64,000 nt of DNA from Lachnospiraceae bacterium (GCA_017467805.1 JAFUKJ010000017.1:1-64000); one strand, 5' to 3'. Counted from the first letter of the stretch, positions 54,519 through 63,967 are shown. Program-made: numbers and translations. Notes: generated by a model from the sequence alone, not told the origin.

Positions 54519-55158
54519 TTGGTAGTGGTAAGTTGAGCGGTGCGTATCGGTCTTGGGGTAAATGTGTGGGCGGTTCTTTCGCCCTGCTCCTGCCTTGAGG
54601 TATGGTCTTGTGCTTTCCTCTTGTCTTGCTCCTACGACCGTTTATTGTGCCCTTGCTTGCGTTTTATGGTCTTTGGTGCGGTACTCTGCCACTGTGGTGT
54701 AAAAATTGAAATTTGGGCTTTCTACGGCTTTGGAGTATAGTTCCTATTCGTATTGTTTTTGGAACGATGGCTGTACTGGTGGGGTTGCTATTACTGTAGT
54801 GAACTTTACTGGTGTAGTTATTGGAACTGGTTGTGTTTTAGCTGACTTTTTGTGGTCGGCTTCGGATAATAAATGGATGGCATCGGCTCTAAGGAACTGG
54901 AAGATGCCATCCAGAAGAATATCTGCCTTGGCTGAGAATAATCCGAAAATAAGAGACAATTCATTATGGCTGCATCCTACATGGCACTTTGCCAGCAGGG
55001 TGCAGTTTTTCTTTTATTCTGGCAGTAAGAATTGTGCGACTGATAAGATAGATTATTTGTTTCGTGAATGGGCAGTAACGGGAGTAACAGTATTAACTAT
55101 AGGAGTTGGTATCACAAATCCGTTAGCTGGAAATATGGTGTGCATAAAAAGCCTTTGA
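54519..55158. other. Intergenic mobile DNA, no supported gene
   Basis: G+T-rich plus strand with several small open frames, the longest at 54706-55158, but without a ribosome binding site, conserved motif or coding-like composition. It separates the resolvase-like gene from the IS110 element. It may contain the left boundary of the IS110 element, which I cannot place exactly. Confidence 0.4.
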
Positions 55159-55213
55159 AACCGCTCAGCTGGTAAATTGCAATCACTGAAAGTGTAAGGG
55201 ACTTGGTGTATGG

Positions 55214-55500
55214 TATAAAATGTCTTTTTCTTTAAAGCAGAATTAACTTGAATACCCTCGGTAGAAGAGTTAACATCACACACCACGGAAGCAATTCGTA
55301 AGCCTTTCGTGAAGCCTGCGTTCTGCAGGAAACATCCATCTCCATGAAAATCGGCGGTACTTGGATAATGGTTCCAAGAAGCCTTGAGTCCGATTAGAAG
55401 TGGATAGGCTATACCACTCATGCACACTTGGTTGCTGAAAGATGCGTAATTCCGAGAAAGATGCTTAACAGTTGAGATTGCCACTATTTTGCCAAACATT
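55214..55500 (+). ncRNA. Candidate IS110 bridge (guide) RNA region
   Basis: The noncoding stretch before the IS110 transposase holds an extended -10 promoter TGGTATAAA (55211-55219) without a good -35 and several stem-loops: CCTGC/GCAGG (55315-55329), CTTGGA/TCCAAG (55360-55378) with a 7-nt loop, and AGTGG/CCACT (55399-55418) with a 10-nt loop. In IS110/IS621 elements a structured RNA with target- and donor-binding loops is made from just this position, and its promoter is completed when the element circularises. Assignment is by position and structure; guide sequences are not verified. Confidence 0.45.
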
Positions 55501-55519
55501 GAGATAGGAGTTGATTTTT

Positions 55520-56755
55520 ATGATTAAAGAGAACTATGTTTATGTGGGTATCGACCTGCACAAGGAAACCCACACAGCGGTTGTTATTGATTGCTATAAC
55601 AACAAACTGGGCGAGATTACCTTCGCCAACAGACCAGCCGATTTTCCTAAGCTGGTTACTAAAGTAAAGAAGTGTAATACCGATGGAAAAGAAGTAGTTT
55701 ATGGGTTGGAGAATGCTTACGGGTACGGTAGAGCCTTAGCGGTTTGGCTCATCGATAAGGGGTATCTGGTAAAGGATGTAAATACGGCTATCTCACATCG
55801 TCAAGCGAAACACCGAGGTGCCATGTACCGCAAGAGCGACAGTGACGATGCAGAAGCCATTGCCCTTGCAACGTTAAATATGCTGGATAAACTTCCAGAT
55901 GCCTGCCCCAATGATGCGTACTGGTCACTTGGTCAGCTTGTGCATCGCAGGGACAACATCATGAAACAGAGAACCAGACTGGTTAATCAGTTGCATGAGC
56001 AGTTGTGTATTGCGTATCCGTCGTACAAGTCATTTTTTAATGATATCAGCAGACCTACTGCGTTGTACTTTTGGGAGCATTACCCGTCCAGAAAATATCT
56101 TAGGGGTAAGACTGTGGAGGATTTGAGAGCGGAACTTGTTCCTGTCAGTCATAATAAATGTTCCACAAAGACCTGCGAGAAAATCTTGGATGCGGTAGCC
56201 AGTGACAAGGTCAAGAAGGATGACTATCAGGATGCCAGAGATATGGTGACACTCAGCATTGTCAGCGATATACAGCATTATGATAAACAGCTTGCGGAAG
56301 TAGACAAGATGCTGGAACAGATGTATCAGATGTTTCATTGTACGCTTACAACCATCCCAGGGGTAAATGTCATCACAGCAGTAAAGATTTTGGCTGAAAT
56401 CGGTGACATCAAGCGTTTTGGTAATGCCAATAAGTTGGCACAGTTTGCTGGGATTGCACCGCTTCATTTATCCTCCAGCGGTAAGGGTAAGGAAGTAGCA
56501 ACCAAGCAGGGCAACAGACGATTACAGGCAATCATTTACTTTCTGGCGATTCAGATGGTACAGGTATCTTCAAAGGGTACACCACGAAATCCAGTAGTGC
56601 GTGCGTACTACGAGAAGCGTAAGTCTGAAGGAAAGACCAGCCAGCAGGCACTGATTTGTATTTCAAGACGGTTGATAAGCATCATTTATGGTATGCTTAA
56701 AAATGGTACTGAGTACCATATGCCAGTAGTGGAAAATGCTGGCGAAAATGTGTAG
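55520..56755 (+). CDS. IS110-family transposase
   Basis: 411 residues from ATG 55520, 9 nt after GGAG. DEDD/RuvC-like N-terminal domain: Asp12 in YVGIDLHKETH, Glu in VYGLENAYGYG, Asp pair in KSDSDDAEAIA. C-terminal Tnp20-type domain with TTIPGVNVITAVKILAEIGDI and the conserved serine region LSSSGKGKEVATKQGNRRLQ. Length is complete. It lies between two RHS toxin remnants, so it probably inserted in or beside that locus. The 56756-56880 stretch should contain the right end. Confidence 0.92.
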   Translation: MIKENYVYVGIDLHKETHTAVVIDCYNNKLGEITFANRPADFPKLVTKVKKCNTDGKEVVYGLENAYGYGRALAVWLIDKGYLVKDVNTAISHRQAKHRGAMYRKSDSDDAEAIALATLNMLDKLPDACPNDAYWSLGQLVHRRDNIMKQRTRLVNQLHEQLCIAYPSYKSFFNDISRPTALYFWEHYPSRKYLRGKTVEDLRAELVPVSHNKCSTKTCEKILDAVASDKVKKDDYQDARDMVTLSIVSDIQHYDKQLAEVDKMLEQMYQMFHCTLTTIPGVNVITAVKILAEIGDIKRFGNANKLAQFAGIAPLHLSSSGKGKEVATKQGNRRLQAIIYFLAIQMVQVSSKGTPRNPVVRAYYEKRKSEGKTSQQALICISRRLISIIYGMLKNGTEYHMPVVENAGENV

Positions 56756-56942
56756 AGAAAATGGCAAATATGTGATAGAATTTTAAGCAGATGTAACGGT
56801 CGGCTTTGGAGAGTGTACTCTTTTTTCGATAGTGGGGCATCGGCTTGGATTGTTATAAGGGCAAAGACTTTATGTCAAGAGTGGTAGTGGCTCTGTCAAG
56901 AATTGGAAGGGACAAGAAGTAAAAATTCCAGATGGACATATA

Positions 56943-57302
56943 ATGAGTCCAAGAGACCCGAGCTTTTCAACAAAACCAATTACAGAAGCAGGTCCGTATA
57001 CATCAGCTCAACGAGATGCATTTCTTGCTGGAAATTCAGCAGGAACGAAACTGGCTCCGCACCACAGACATCAAATACCAGTAAGAGATGGTGGTGTGAT
57101 AGATGAACTTCCAGGTCCAGGTCATCCTAGTGGAAATCAGCACACAGCGGGTTCGCCAAGTAGACATCCTGCAAAATCAATTTTTAATAGTGAGCCAGGT
57201 GGAAATGTATTAAGAGCCAATGAAATTACACAGCATTGGATTGATAAAGGAAATAGGTTGATAGAAGTTGAACCAGGAGTGTGGATTGACCCTGGATTTT
57301 AG
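56943..57302 (+). CDS. Orphan RHS C-terminal toxin cassette (HNH-like nuclease candidate)
   Basis: 119 residues from ATG 56943; the frame is open upstream for about 20 codons (KSGSGSVKNWKGQEVKIPDG) to a TAA, showing it was cut from a longer protein. The C-terminal part has KLAPHHRHQIPVRDGG, GHPSGNQHT, GSPSRHP and NEITQHWIDKGNRLIEVEPG: a His-rich nuclease-like arrangement seen in polymorphic toxins. It lacks an RHS core and any secretion signal. Followed 8 bp later by a small gene likely to be its immunity protein. Confidence 0.65.
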   Translation: MSPRDPSFSTKPITEAGPYTSAQRDAFLAGNSAGTKLAPHHRHQIPVRDGGVIDELPGPGHPSGNQHTAGSPSRHPAKSIFNSEPGGNVLRANEITQHWIDKGNRLIEVEPGVWIDPGF

Positions 57303-57310
57303 GAGGAAAA

Positions 57311-57646
57311 ATGAATATTAGTGATTTTATTGAGAAGAATGATATTGCAATATTAGCTAAAGCTGATTTAAGGAGCCAAAGATTTGAAATAATAAAAAAA
57401 GATGTTGAACTTGAATCATATGATTTGTTTGAGCAGTTAATTCTTTTTAATAGTGTAGAAAATATAGTGGAAAGTCTGAATGGACAGTTGTTACCTAGAA
57501 TTTGGACGCAAGGTAATACAAAATGTGTAATTTGTCAGCCAAATGATGAACAAATAGTGGCATTATTTTATGACAAGTGTATGGATGCAAAAGATAATTA
57601 CTTTTATGCAAAACAACTAGATTCACAACTGAAAGAATTGTTATAA
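57311..57646 (+). CDS. Putative immunity protein for the orphan cassette
   Basis: 111 residues, AT-rich, preceded by TAGGAGGAAAA. Starts MNISDFIEKNDIAILAKADL; no family recognised. Its place directly after the toxin-like cassette is the only evidence for an immunity role. Followed by a terminator at 57713-57759. Confidence 0.6.
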   Translation: MNISDFIEKNDIAILAKADLRSQRFEIIKKDVELESYDLFEQLILFNSVENIVESLNGQLLPRIWTQGNTKCVICQPNDEQIVALFYDKCMDAKDNYFYAKQLDSQLKELL

Positions 57647-57712
57647 TTAGCTCTCCATATAAGGACATCCTAAATAACAACTAAATATAATAGTTCCAAT
57701 ATGCTGATTTTG

Positions 57713-57759
57713 ACGCACTTCATTCAAAACAAATTTTGTTGCGAAAGAGGTGCGTTTTT
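57713..57759 (+). terminator. Terminator after the second toxin/immunity cassette
   Basis: ACGCACTT (57713-57720) pairs with AGGTGCGT (57748-57755) with one G-U, with an inner CAAAA/TTTTG stem (57725-57729/57734-57738), followed by TTTT. Confidence 0.7.
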
Positions 57760-57808
57760 ATCAATCAGGATATCTTAAACGGAAGTTTTGACAATAGCCA
57801 GAGCCTGT
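57752..57808 (+). pseudogene. Scrap of RHS core sequence
   Basis: A stretch beginning GCGTTTTTATCAATCAGG and reading INQDILNGSFDNSQSL, then a stop, is a near copy of 50206-50258 in the RHS gene (INQDILSGSLDNSQSL). It is a third, isolated fragment of the same core. Confidence 0.8.
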
Positions 57809-57829
57809 AAAATGCCCTTAAGCTTTTAA

Positions 57830-57858
57830 TTGACATGCCTGTGAACTTGTACTATTAT
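57830..57858 (+). promoter_or_regulatory. Promoter of the ABC-2 transporter operon
   Basis: TTGACA (57830-57835), 17-bp spacer, TATTAT (57853-57858), 50 bp before the ATPase start. Confidence 0.75.
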
Positions 57859-57907
57859 GTTAACAATCAATTTACATAAGAGCTGAGGGGAAGGCAGGTG
57901 TAGTACT

Positions 57908-58750
57908 ATGATTAAAATTGAAAACGTTTCCAAAGAATTTGTTTCGCCTAAGAAGTATCCAGGATTGAAGGGCGCAATAAGGGGATTGTTCTCTACAGAG
58001 AAGGTTGTTAAGAAGGCGGTAGATGACATTTCTTTCTCGATAGAGAAGGGAGAGATTGTAGGTTATATAGGAAGCAATGGTGCAGGTAAATCGACTACCA
58101 TTAAGATGATGACGGGAATACTGACGCCGACAAAGGGAACCTGCATGGTAAATGGTCTGGACCCGAGTAAGAACCGTAGGAAGAATGCGAAGAATATTGG
58201 TGTTGTATTCGGACAGCGTACACAGTTATGGTGGGATTTGCCATTGAGTGAATCCTTTACGGTTTTGAAGGAGATTTACGATGTTTCAGATGAAAATTAT
58301 GAACAACGAATGGAATTTCTGAATGAGGTGCTGGAGCTACAGGATTTCTTTGATAAGCCTGTTAGGACCTTATCTCTTGGTCAGCGTATGAGAGCGGACC
58401 TTGGAGCGGCACTATTACATAATCCTAAGGTGCTTTTTCTGGATGAGCCGACGATTGGACTCGACCTTGTTGTGAAGGACAATATGCGAAAGGCAATCAA
58501 GGAGATTAATGAGAAGTATCAGACAACAGTTATCCTGACTACACATGATATAGAGGATATAGAAGAGCTTTGTAGCCGTATCATTATTATTGATGAGGGT
58601 AAGAAGATTTATGATGGCTCCTTGCAGCAGCTTAAGGAGACTTATGGAGCTAAGCTTAAGCAGACGATGGCGGAGAGTCAGCCTGAGGAGTCCAAGGAGA
58701 TTAAGCTTGCGGATATCGTAAAGGAAATCTACAAGCATGGAATCGTATAA
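57908..58750 (+). CDS. ABC-2 type transporter ATP-binding protein
   Basis: 280-residue ATPase. Walker A GYIGSNGAGKSTTIKMM (about 57), Q-loop VVFGQRTQLWWDLP, variant signature LSLGQRMRADLGAAL, Walker B VLFLDEPTIGLD and H-loop TTHDIEDIEEL. The QLWWDLP and LSLGQ features match the COG4586 group, which occurs with two permeases of the COG4587 and COG3694 kind, exactly as here. Transports an unknown substrate, probably outward. First gene of a three-gene operon. Confidence 0.9.
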   Translation: MIKIENVSKEFVSPKKYPGLKGAIRGLFSTEKVVKKAVDDISFSIEKGEIVGYIGSNGAGKSTTIKMMTGILTPTKGTCMVNGLDPSKNRRKNAKNIGVVFGQRTQLWWDLPLSESFTVLKEIYDVSDENYEQRMEFLNEVLELQDFFDKPVRTLSLGQRMRADLGAALLHNPKVLFLDEPTIGLDLVVKDNMRKAIKEINEKYQTTVILTTHDIEDIEELCSRIIIIDEGKKIYDGSLQQLKETYGAKLKQTMAESQPEESKEIKLADIVKEIYKHGIV

Positions 58751-58761
58751 GGGGGAAGCAT

Positions 58762-59580
58762 ATGAAGAAGTTTGTAAGGACATATCTCCCTTTTATGGCA
58801 AATGAGTTTAAGCGTCAGTTGGCCTACAAGGGAGCGTTTTATTTATTCATTTTTATAAGCCTGTTTGGTTCCTTTATCAGCTATTATCTGTGGATGGCAA
58901 TTTATGGAAGTTCTAAAAGTGGTGTGATAGGTGGGCTGAATCAGCAGGAAATGGTCGTGTACATTTTTATGGTATATGTGACGACCTCTGTTGTTATGGT
59001 GTCAGTATCGAATTGGGTAAGTGATGATGTGGTAAAGGGAACAGTTGCCATGAATCTGATTAAACCTATAGATTACAGAATCAGTCTGATTTCTATGGCG
59101 ATGGGAAGAGCAGTGTATCAGTTTCTCGCACCGAGTATTTTTATATGGATAGGTGTAGAAGTGTATAAGGCAGTAGCTTTAGGACAGCCAATGGTATCGG
59201 TAACTACGGTTATCATTTATTTGTGTAGCTGTATGATGAGCTTTTTCATCTACACATTGTTTGATTTTTGCTTTGGAATGATAGCTTTTTTTACAACATA
59301 CATATTTGGCTTAAGAATGGCGAAGGAAGCATTGCTTAGTTTTCTGACAGGGCAGCTGATTCCGATTAGTTTGTTCCCTGCTGCTGTGCAGAGGGTGTTT
59401 GAATATCTGCCGTTTTCTTCAATGGTTTATACACCTGTAATGATTTATCTTGAAAAATATACGGGACAGGAGCTTGCTTTTGTGTTGCTTAGGCAGGCAG
59501 TTTGGGTAGTGATTCTGTATGCCCTGGGAAGCCTTATATGGCATAAGGTAACCAGGCGTTTGGTAGTACTGGGCGGCTGA
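58762..59580 (+). CDS. ABC-2 family transporter permease 1
   Basis: 272 residues, six hydrophobic segments, COG4587-like. The first segment is YKGAFYLFIFISLFGSFISYYLWMA, followed by VSDDVVKGTVAMNLIKPIDYR, a motif of this permease class. Begins 11 bp after the ATPase gene. Heterodimer partner of the next gene. Confidence 0.85.
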   Translation: MKKFVRTYLPFMANEFKRQLAYKGAFYLFIFISLFGSFISYYLWMAIYGSSKSGVIGGLNQQEMVVYIFMVYVTTSVVMVSVSNWVSDDVVKGTVAMNLIKPIDYRISLISMAMGRAVYQFLAPSIFIWIGVEVYKAVALGQPMVSVTTVIIYLCSCMMSFFIYTLFDFCFGMIAFFTTYIFGLRMAKEALLSFLTGQLIPISLFPAAVQRVFEYLPFSSMVYTPVMIYLEKYTGQELAFVLLRQAVWVVILYALGSLIWHKVTRRLVVLGG

Positions 59581-59608
59581 TGACTTGTATGAGGGAAAGG
59601 TGTGGACT

Positions 59609-60409
59609 ATGAAAAAGATAAAAAGATATTTACGTTTATATCGTGTATTTTCATCGCAGTTTTTTAAAACGATTATGCAGTCAAAGGTAGATTTTCTAAT
59701 GGGCTTGCTCGGATTCTTTTTGACACAGCTGTCGGGAATTGCATTTTTGTATCTGGTGTTTGAGCAGATACCTGATTTGAAGGGCTGGAGCTTGGAACAA
59801 CTGATGTTTATCTATGGATTTGCGCAGATTCCAAGAGGGATAGACCATCTGTTTACGGATAATATCTGGATGATTGCATGGCGCTGGGTAATTAATGGCG
59901 ACTTTGATAAATATATGCTTCGCCCGATGAATATATTTTTTCAGGTGATTGCAGAGAAACTGCAGCCTGATGCGTTGGGAGAATTGCTGGTAGGCAGTAT
60001 TTTGGTGATTTTATCAGTGTCTAAGGGAATTGTAATTGTAGACGCATGGCATATCCTATTGTTTATTGTGTCAATATTTGCGGGAGCATTGATTTATACA
60101 TCCATTAAGCTTTTCTTTGCATCGCTTGCATTTTGGATTAAGATTAGCGGTCCGTTCCTACAGGTGGCTTATGAAATGGCGGACTTTGCCAAGTATCCGA
60201 CAGAAATTTATAATAAGGCAATTCGTTTTCTAGTTACATGGGTAATTCCGTTTGCCTTTGTTGCATATCTTCCAGCCAGCTTTTTCCTAAAGGAAACAGT
60301 ATCGGCGGGAGTGATATTGATAGAATGTGTGATTGCGGTTGTGTTCTGGTGCATCGCATATGCGGTATTTAATAAGGGAACCCATAGCTATGAAAGTGCA
60401 GGGAATTAA
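59609..60409 (+). CDS. ABC-2 family transporter permease 2
   Basis: 266 residues from ATG 59609, which has GGAAAGG 8 nt upstream; an in-frame TTG at 59585 is less likely. Six hydrophobic segments; IMQSKVDFLMGLLGFFLTQ, FIYGFAQIPRGIDHLFTDN and DKYMLRPMNIFFQ are typical of the ABC2_membrane_6 (COG3694) group. Third gene of the operon, followed by a terminator. Confidence 0.85.
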   Translation: MKKIKRYLRLYRVFSSQFFKTIMQSKVDFLMGLLGFFLTQLSGIAFLYLVFEQIPDLKGWSLEQLMFIYGFAQIPRGIDHLFTDNIWMIAWRWVINGDFDKYMLRPMNIFFQVIAEKLQPDALGELLVGSILVILSVSKGIVIVDAWHILLFIVSIFAGALIYTSIKLFFASLAFWIKISGPFLQVAYEMADFAKYPTEIYNKAIRFLVTWVIPFAFVAYLPASFFLKETVSAGVILIECVIAVVFWCIAYAVFNKGTHSYESAGN

Positions 60410-60413
60410 TGAA

Positions 60414-60444
60414 AACAGGGAGGCGTGATTAACGCTTCCCTGTT
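60414..60444. terminator. Bidirectional terminator after the ABC-2 operon
   Basis: AACAGGGAGGCGT (60414-60426) pairs with ACGCTTCCCTGTT (60432-60444) with one G-U around GATTA, between convergent genes. Confidence 0.85.
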
Positions 60445-60450
60445 GTACTA

Positions 60451-60966
60451 TCAACTATTTTCCTGCAACTGCATATTCAGCTCGTATGCAGCAGCAGCGG
60501 CATCAATTTCAGCCTGCTTTTTTTGTCTGTCTTCCTCGGCTTCCTTTAGGAGACGTTCGTAGATTTGCTTTGCCTCTTCGATAACGGCTTTATCGGTATC
60601 GGAAAGCCTGGCAGGTGTCAGTGTGGATGCCACGATGTTATCAATTGAGTTCTGAGAGCTGGATAGCTTTAGGATTTCCTCTAAGGTATAGGTATCCTCT
60701 TGGGCTAACGGTTCCTTGCCATAACGCCCTGAGTAGGACTTTGTGGTTGCATTATAAGTGTCGTCATCAATAGGAGCCTCTTCGACTGCTTCGGTTTCTT
60801 CATCCTGATTTTCGGCAGATTCCATTTCTTCTTTGGCTAATGCCTGTTCTTCCTCTTCTTTGGTGGGCCAGATTTTTCTGGCGATAGGATTATATATGAC
60901 AAACCACCATTTAATGATATTTCGATAGAATTTCTTAAAAAAATACGCAATACGCGGATCTGACAT
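60451..60966 (-). CDS. Hypothetical acidic coiled-coil protein
   Basis: 171 residues. N-terminal basic and aromatic segment (FFKKFYRNIIKWWFVIYNP), a very acidic middle (KEEEEQALAKEEMESAENQDEETEAVEE written in parts), and a C-terminal helical region rich in Glu/Lys/Ala (about 125-165) that may form a coiled coil. No clear membrane segment or family. Upstream 253 bp are AT-rich and hold the divergent clpB promoter. Confidence 0.65.
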   Translation of the reverse strand: MSDPRIAYFFKKFYRNIIKWWFVIYNPIARKIWPTKEEEEQALAKEEMESAENQDEETEAVEEAPIDDDTYNATTKSYSGRYGKEPLAQEDTYTLEEILKLSSSQNSIDNIVASTLTPARLSDTDKAVIEEAKQIYERLLKEAEEDRQKKQAEIDAAAAAYELNMQLQENS

Positions 60967-61115
60967 ATTGTGTCACCAACCTTTTACATATTATAAATAC
61001 TTCTTCAATTCATTGTATCATACCATTTTCGAAAATAACAGAAAAAATATATACAAAACTGAAAATAACTGAAAATAAACAAACTATGTAAAGTCTTAAA
61101 AAAATATAAAGTCCA

Positions 61116-61143
61116 TTGACATAGAAAAACATGGTGTTATAGT
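61116..61143 (+). promoter_or_regulatory. Promoter of clpB
   Basis: TTGACA (61116-61121), 16-bp spacer, TATAGT (61138-61143), 77 bp before the start. No CIRCE inverted repeat is present. Confidence 0.65.
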
Positions 61144-61219
61144 AATGATAGAACAGATAAAACAAAAGGTATATTTCATTATAAGCTACCTATACTAATA
61201 GGAGGATTGGAGGGAGATT

Positions 61220-63817
61220 ATGAATATTCAGAAGTTTACACAGAAGTCTATTGAAGCAGTGAATCAGTGTGAGAAGCTGGCGTATGAGTATGGGAATCAG
61301 GAGCTTGAGCAGGAGCATCTGCTTTACGCATTACTGACTATAGAGGATAGCCTGATTCTGAAACTGATTGAGAAGATGGAGATTCATATGGAGCATTTTA
61401 TGAATCGTGTACAGACTGCGCTGGAGAAGCGTGTTAAGGTACAGGGCGGACAGCTTTATGTGGGGCAGCATCTGAATAAGGTGTTAATCTCTGCAGAAGA
61501 TGAAGCGAAGCGTATGGGAGATGAGTATGTTTCGGTAGAGCATTTATTTCTTTCCATGCTGAACAATCCGAACAAAGAGATTAAGGAAATTTTCAAGGAG
61601 TATGGCATTACCAAGGAGCGATTTTTACAGGCATTGTCCGAGGTGAGAGGCAATCAGCGTGTCACCAGTGATAATCCTGAGGCTACCTATGATACGCTTG
61701 AAAAGTATGGTCAGGATTTGGTGGAAAAGGCAAGACGACAGAAGCTTGACCCTGTTATCGGACGTGACCACGAGATTAGAAATATAGTTAGAATCCTTTC
61801 CAGAAAGACCAAGAATAATCCTGTTCTGATTGGTGAACCAGGTGTTGGTAAGACCGCGGTAGTGGAAGGTCTGGCACAGCGTATCGTCAGAGGTGATGTA
61901 CCGCAGGGGTTAAAGGATAAGAAGATATTTGCTTTGGACATGGGCGCACTGGTAGCAGGTGCAAAGTACAGAGGTGAGTTCGAGGAGAGACTTAAGGCTG
62001 TACTTGAGGATGTGAAGAACAGTGATGGACAGATTATCCTTTTCATTGATGAGCTGCATACGATAGTTGGTGCGGGGAAGACGGACGGAGCATTAGACGC
62101 AGGTAATATGCTAAAGCCTATGCTGGCACGAGGAGAGCTTCATTGTATAGGTGCGACGACCCTGGACGAGTATAGACAGTATATTGAGAAGGACCCTGCG
62201 TTAGAGAGACGTTTTCAGCCAGTTATGGTGGAAGAGCCTACAGTAGAGGATACGATTAGTATTCTGCGTGGCTTGAAGGAGCGTTATGAGGTCTTCCATG
62301 GCGTGAAGATTATGGATAATGCACTGGTAAGTGCAGCGACACTTTCTAATCGTTATATTTCGGACCGTTTCCTGCCTGATAAGGCGATTGACCTGGTGGA
62401 TGAAGCGTGTGCCATGATTAAGACAGAGCTTGATTCTATGCCTGCGGAGCTGGATGAGCTGCAGCGTAGGATGATGCAGATGGAGATTGAGGAGGCTGCT
62501 CTTAAGAAAGAGGAAGACCGTATTAGTAAGGAGCGACTGGAGAATCTTCAGAAGGAGCTTGCAGAACTGAAGGCAGACTTTAATAATCGAAAGGCACAGT
62601 GGGATAATGAGAAGGCATCTGTGGAGAAGCTTTCAAAGCTTCGTGAGGAGATTGAGGAAATCAATGCCCAGATACAGATAGCGCAGAGAGAAGGTAATCT
62701 TGAGAAGGCAGCAGAGCTTAGCTATGGTAAACTCCCGACCATGAAGCGTCAGCTGGAGATTGAGGAAGAGAAGGTTAAGGAGAAGGAAATGACCTTGGTA
62801 CATGAAAGTGTATCAGAGGAAGAGATTGCAAAGATTATTTCCCGCTGGACAGGTATTCCTGTTGCAAAGCTGAATGAAAGTGAGAGAAATAAGGCACTTC
62901 ATTTGGACGATGAGCTGCACAAGAGAGTTATTGGTCAGGATGAAGGTGTAACGAAGGTTACAGAAGCCATTATCCGTTCTAAGGCAGGCATTAAGGATCC
63001 GACGAAGCCGATTGGTTCCTTCCTGTTCCTTGGACCTACAGGTGTAGTGAAGACAGAGCTTGCCAAGGCACTGGCGGCTTACCTCTTTGATGATGAGATC
63101 AATATGGTGCGAATTGATTTGAGTGAGTACATGGAGAAGTACTCCGTATCTAGCTTGATTTGAGCGCCTCCAGGTTATGTAGGCTATGATGAGGGCGGAC
63201 AGCTGACAGAAGCAGTTCGTAGAAAGCCTTACTGTGTAGTTCTTTTTGATGAGGTAGAGAAGGCACATCCTGATGTATTTAATGTACTGCTGCAGGTATT
63301 GGATGACGGACGTATTACGGATTCTCAAGGAAGAACTGTAGACTTTAAGAATACAATATTGATTATGACCTCTAATATCGGTGCGCATTATCTGCTTGAG
63401 GGAATTGATGAGAACGGTGAGATTTCCGAGCAGGCACAGAGTATGGTAATGAATGACCTGAGGGCGCATTTTAGACCTGAGTTTCTGAATCGTTTGGATG
63501 AGACCATTTTATTTAAGCCTCTGACAAAGGATAATATCGGAGGAATTATCCACTTGATTATCAAGGATTTGAATAAGAGACTGGCAGACAAGGAACTGAC
63601 AATTGAATTAACGGATGAGGCAGAGCAATATATCGTTGAGAATGGCTATGACCCTGTATATGGTGCGCGTCCTTTGAAGCGTTATATACAGAAGTATGTA
63701 GAGACCTTGGCAGCAAAGCTTATTCTTGCGGACGAGGTGGCAGCAGGTAATACGATATTGTTTACCGTCCGTGACGGCGCTTTGGTAGCAGAAGCAAAGC
63801 AGGAGGTAAGAGGATAA
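61220..63817 (+). pseudogene. clpB: ClpB disaggregase interrupted by an in-frame stop
   Basis: 865 codons in one frame, the normal ClpB length, but codon TGA at 63161-63163 replaces the Gly of the conserved [13 protein letters not shown], leaving a 647-residue product. N domain (about 1-145), NBD1 with [13 protein letters not shown] and [11 protein letters not shown], middle coiled coil (about 400-520) and NBD2 up to the stop are present. NBD2 Walker A reads [11 protein letters not shown] (normally GVGKT), and the residue before LI is Ser where Arg is usual. Downstream of the stop the frame continues with [29 protein letters not shown] and [18 protein letters not shown] precedes the ATG. Probably non-functional unless these are sequencing errors. 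Confidence 0.88.
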
Positions 63818-63852
63818 CATAAGACTAGCCAATCGCGGCAGAAGAGGGTATA

Positions 63853-63967
63853 ATCAAGTGTATGCGAATATGCTTTGCATATTCGCATACACGCTACTTC
63901 TAAAAAACTTGTTTTTTTAGAAGGTTCCCGCGCGGGAATATGCTTTGCATATTCGCATACACTTGAT
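63853..63967. repeat. 115-bp nested palindromic element
   Basis: The outer ends, 63853-63873 and 63947-63967, are perfect 21-bp inverted repeats. The left end also pairs locally: 63858-63873 with 63877-63892 around TTT (16 bp). Inside lie CTTCTAAAAAAC/TTTTTTTAGAAG (about 63897-63922) and TTCCCGCGCGGGAA (63925-63938); the right end contains GAATATGC/GCATATTC around TTT. No coding potential. It follows clpB and may act partly as a terminator or be a dispersed repeat. Confidence 0.85.

Noticed and set aside
54706-55158. 150-codon reading frame upstream of the IS110 element
   Set aside because: No ribosome binding site, no recognisable motif, and composition unlike coding sequence; treated as noncoding mobile DNA.
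61000-61219. CIRCE element for HrcA control of clpB
   Set aside because: No TTAGCACTC-N9-GAGTGCTAA repeat or close variant was found.
63161-63163. TGA in clpB as selenocysteine or programmed read-through
   Set aside because: The position is normally Gly, no SECIS-like hairpin follows, and other conserved NBD2 residues are changed nearby, so decay or error is simpler.
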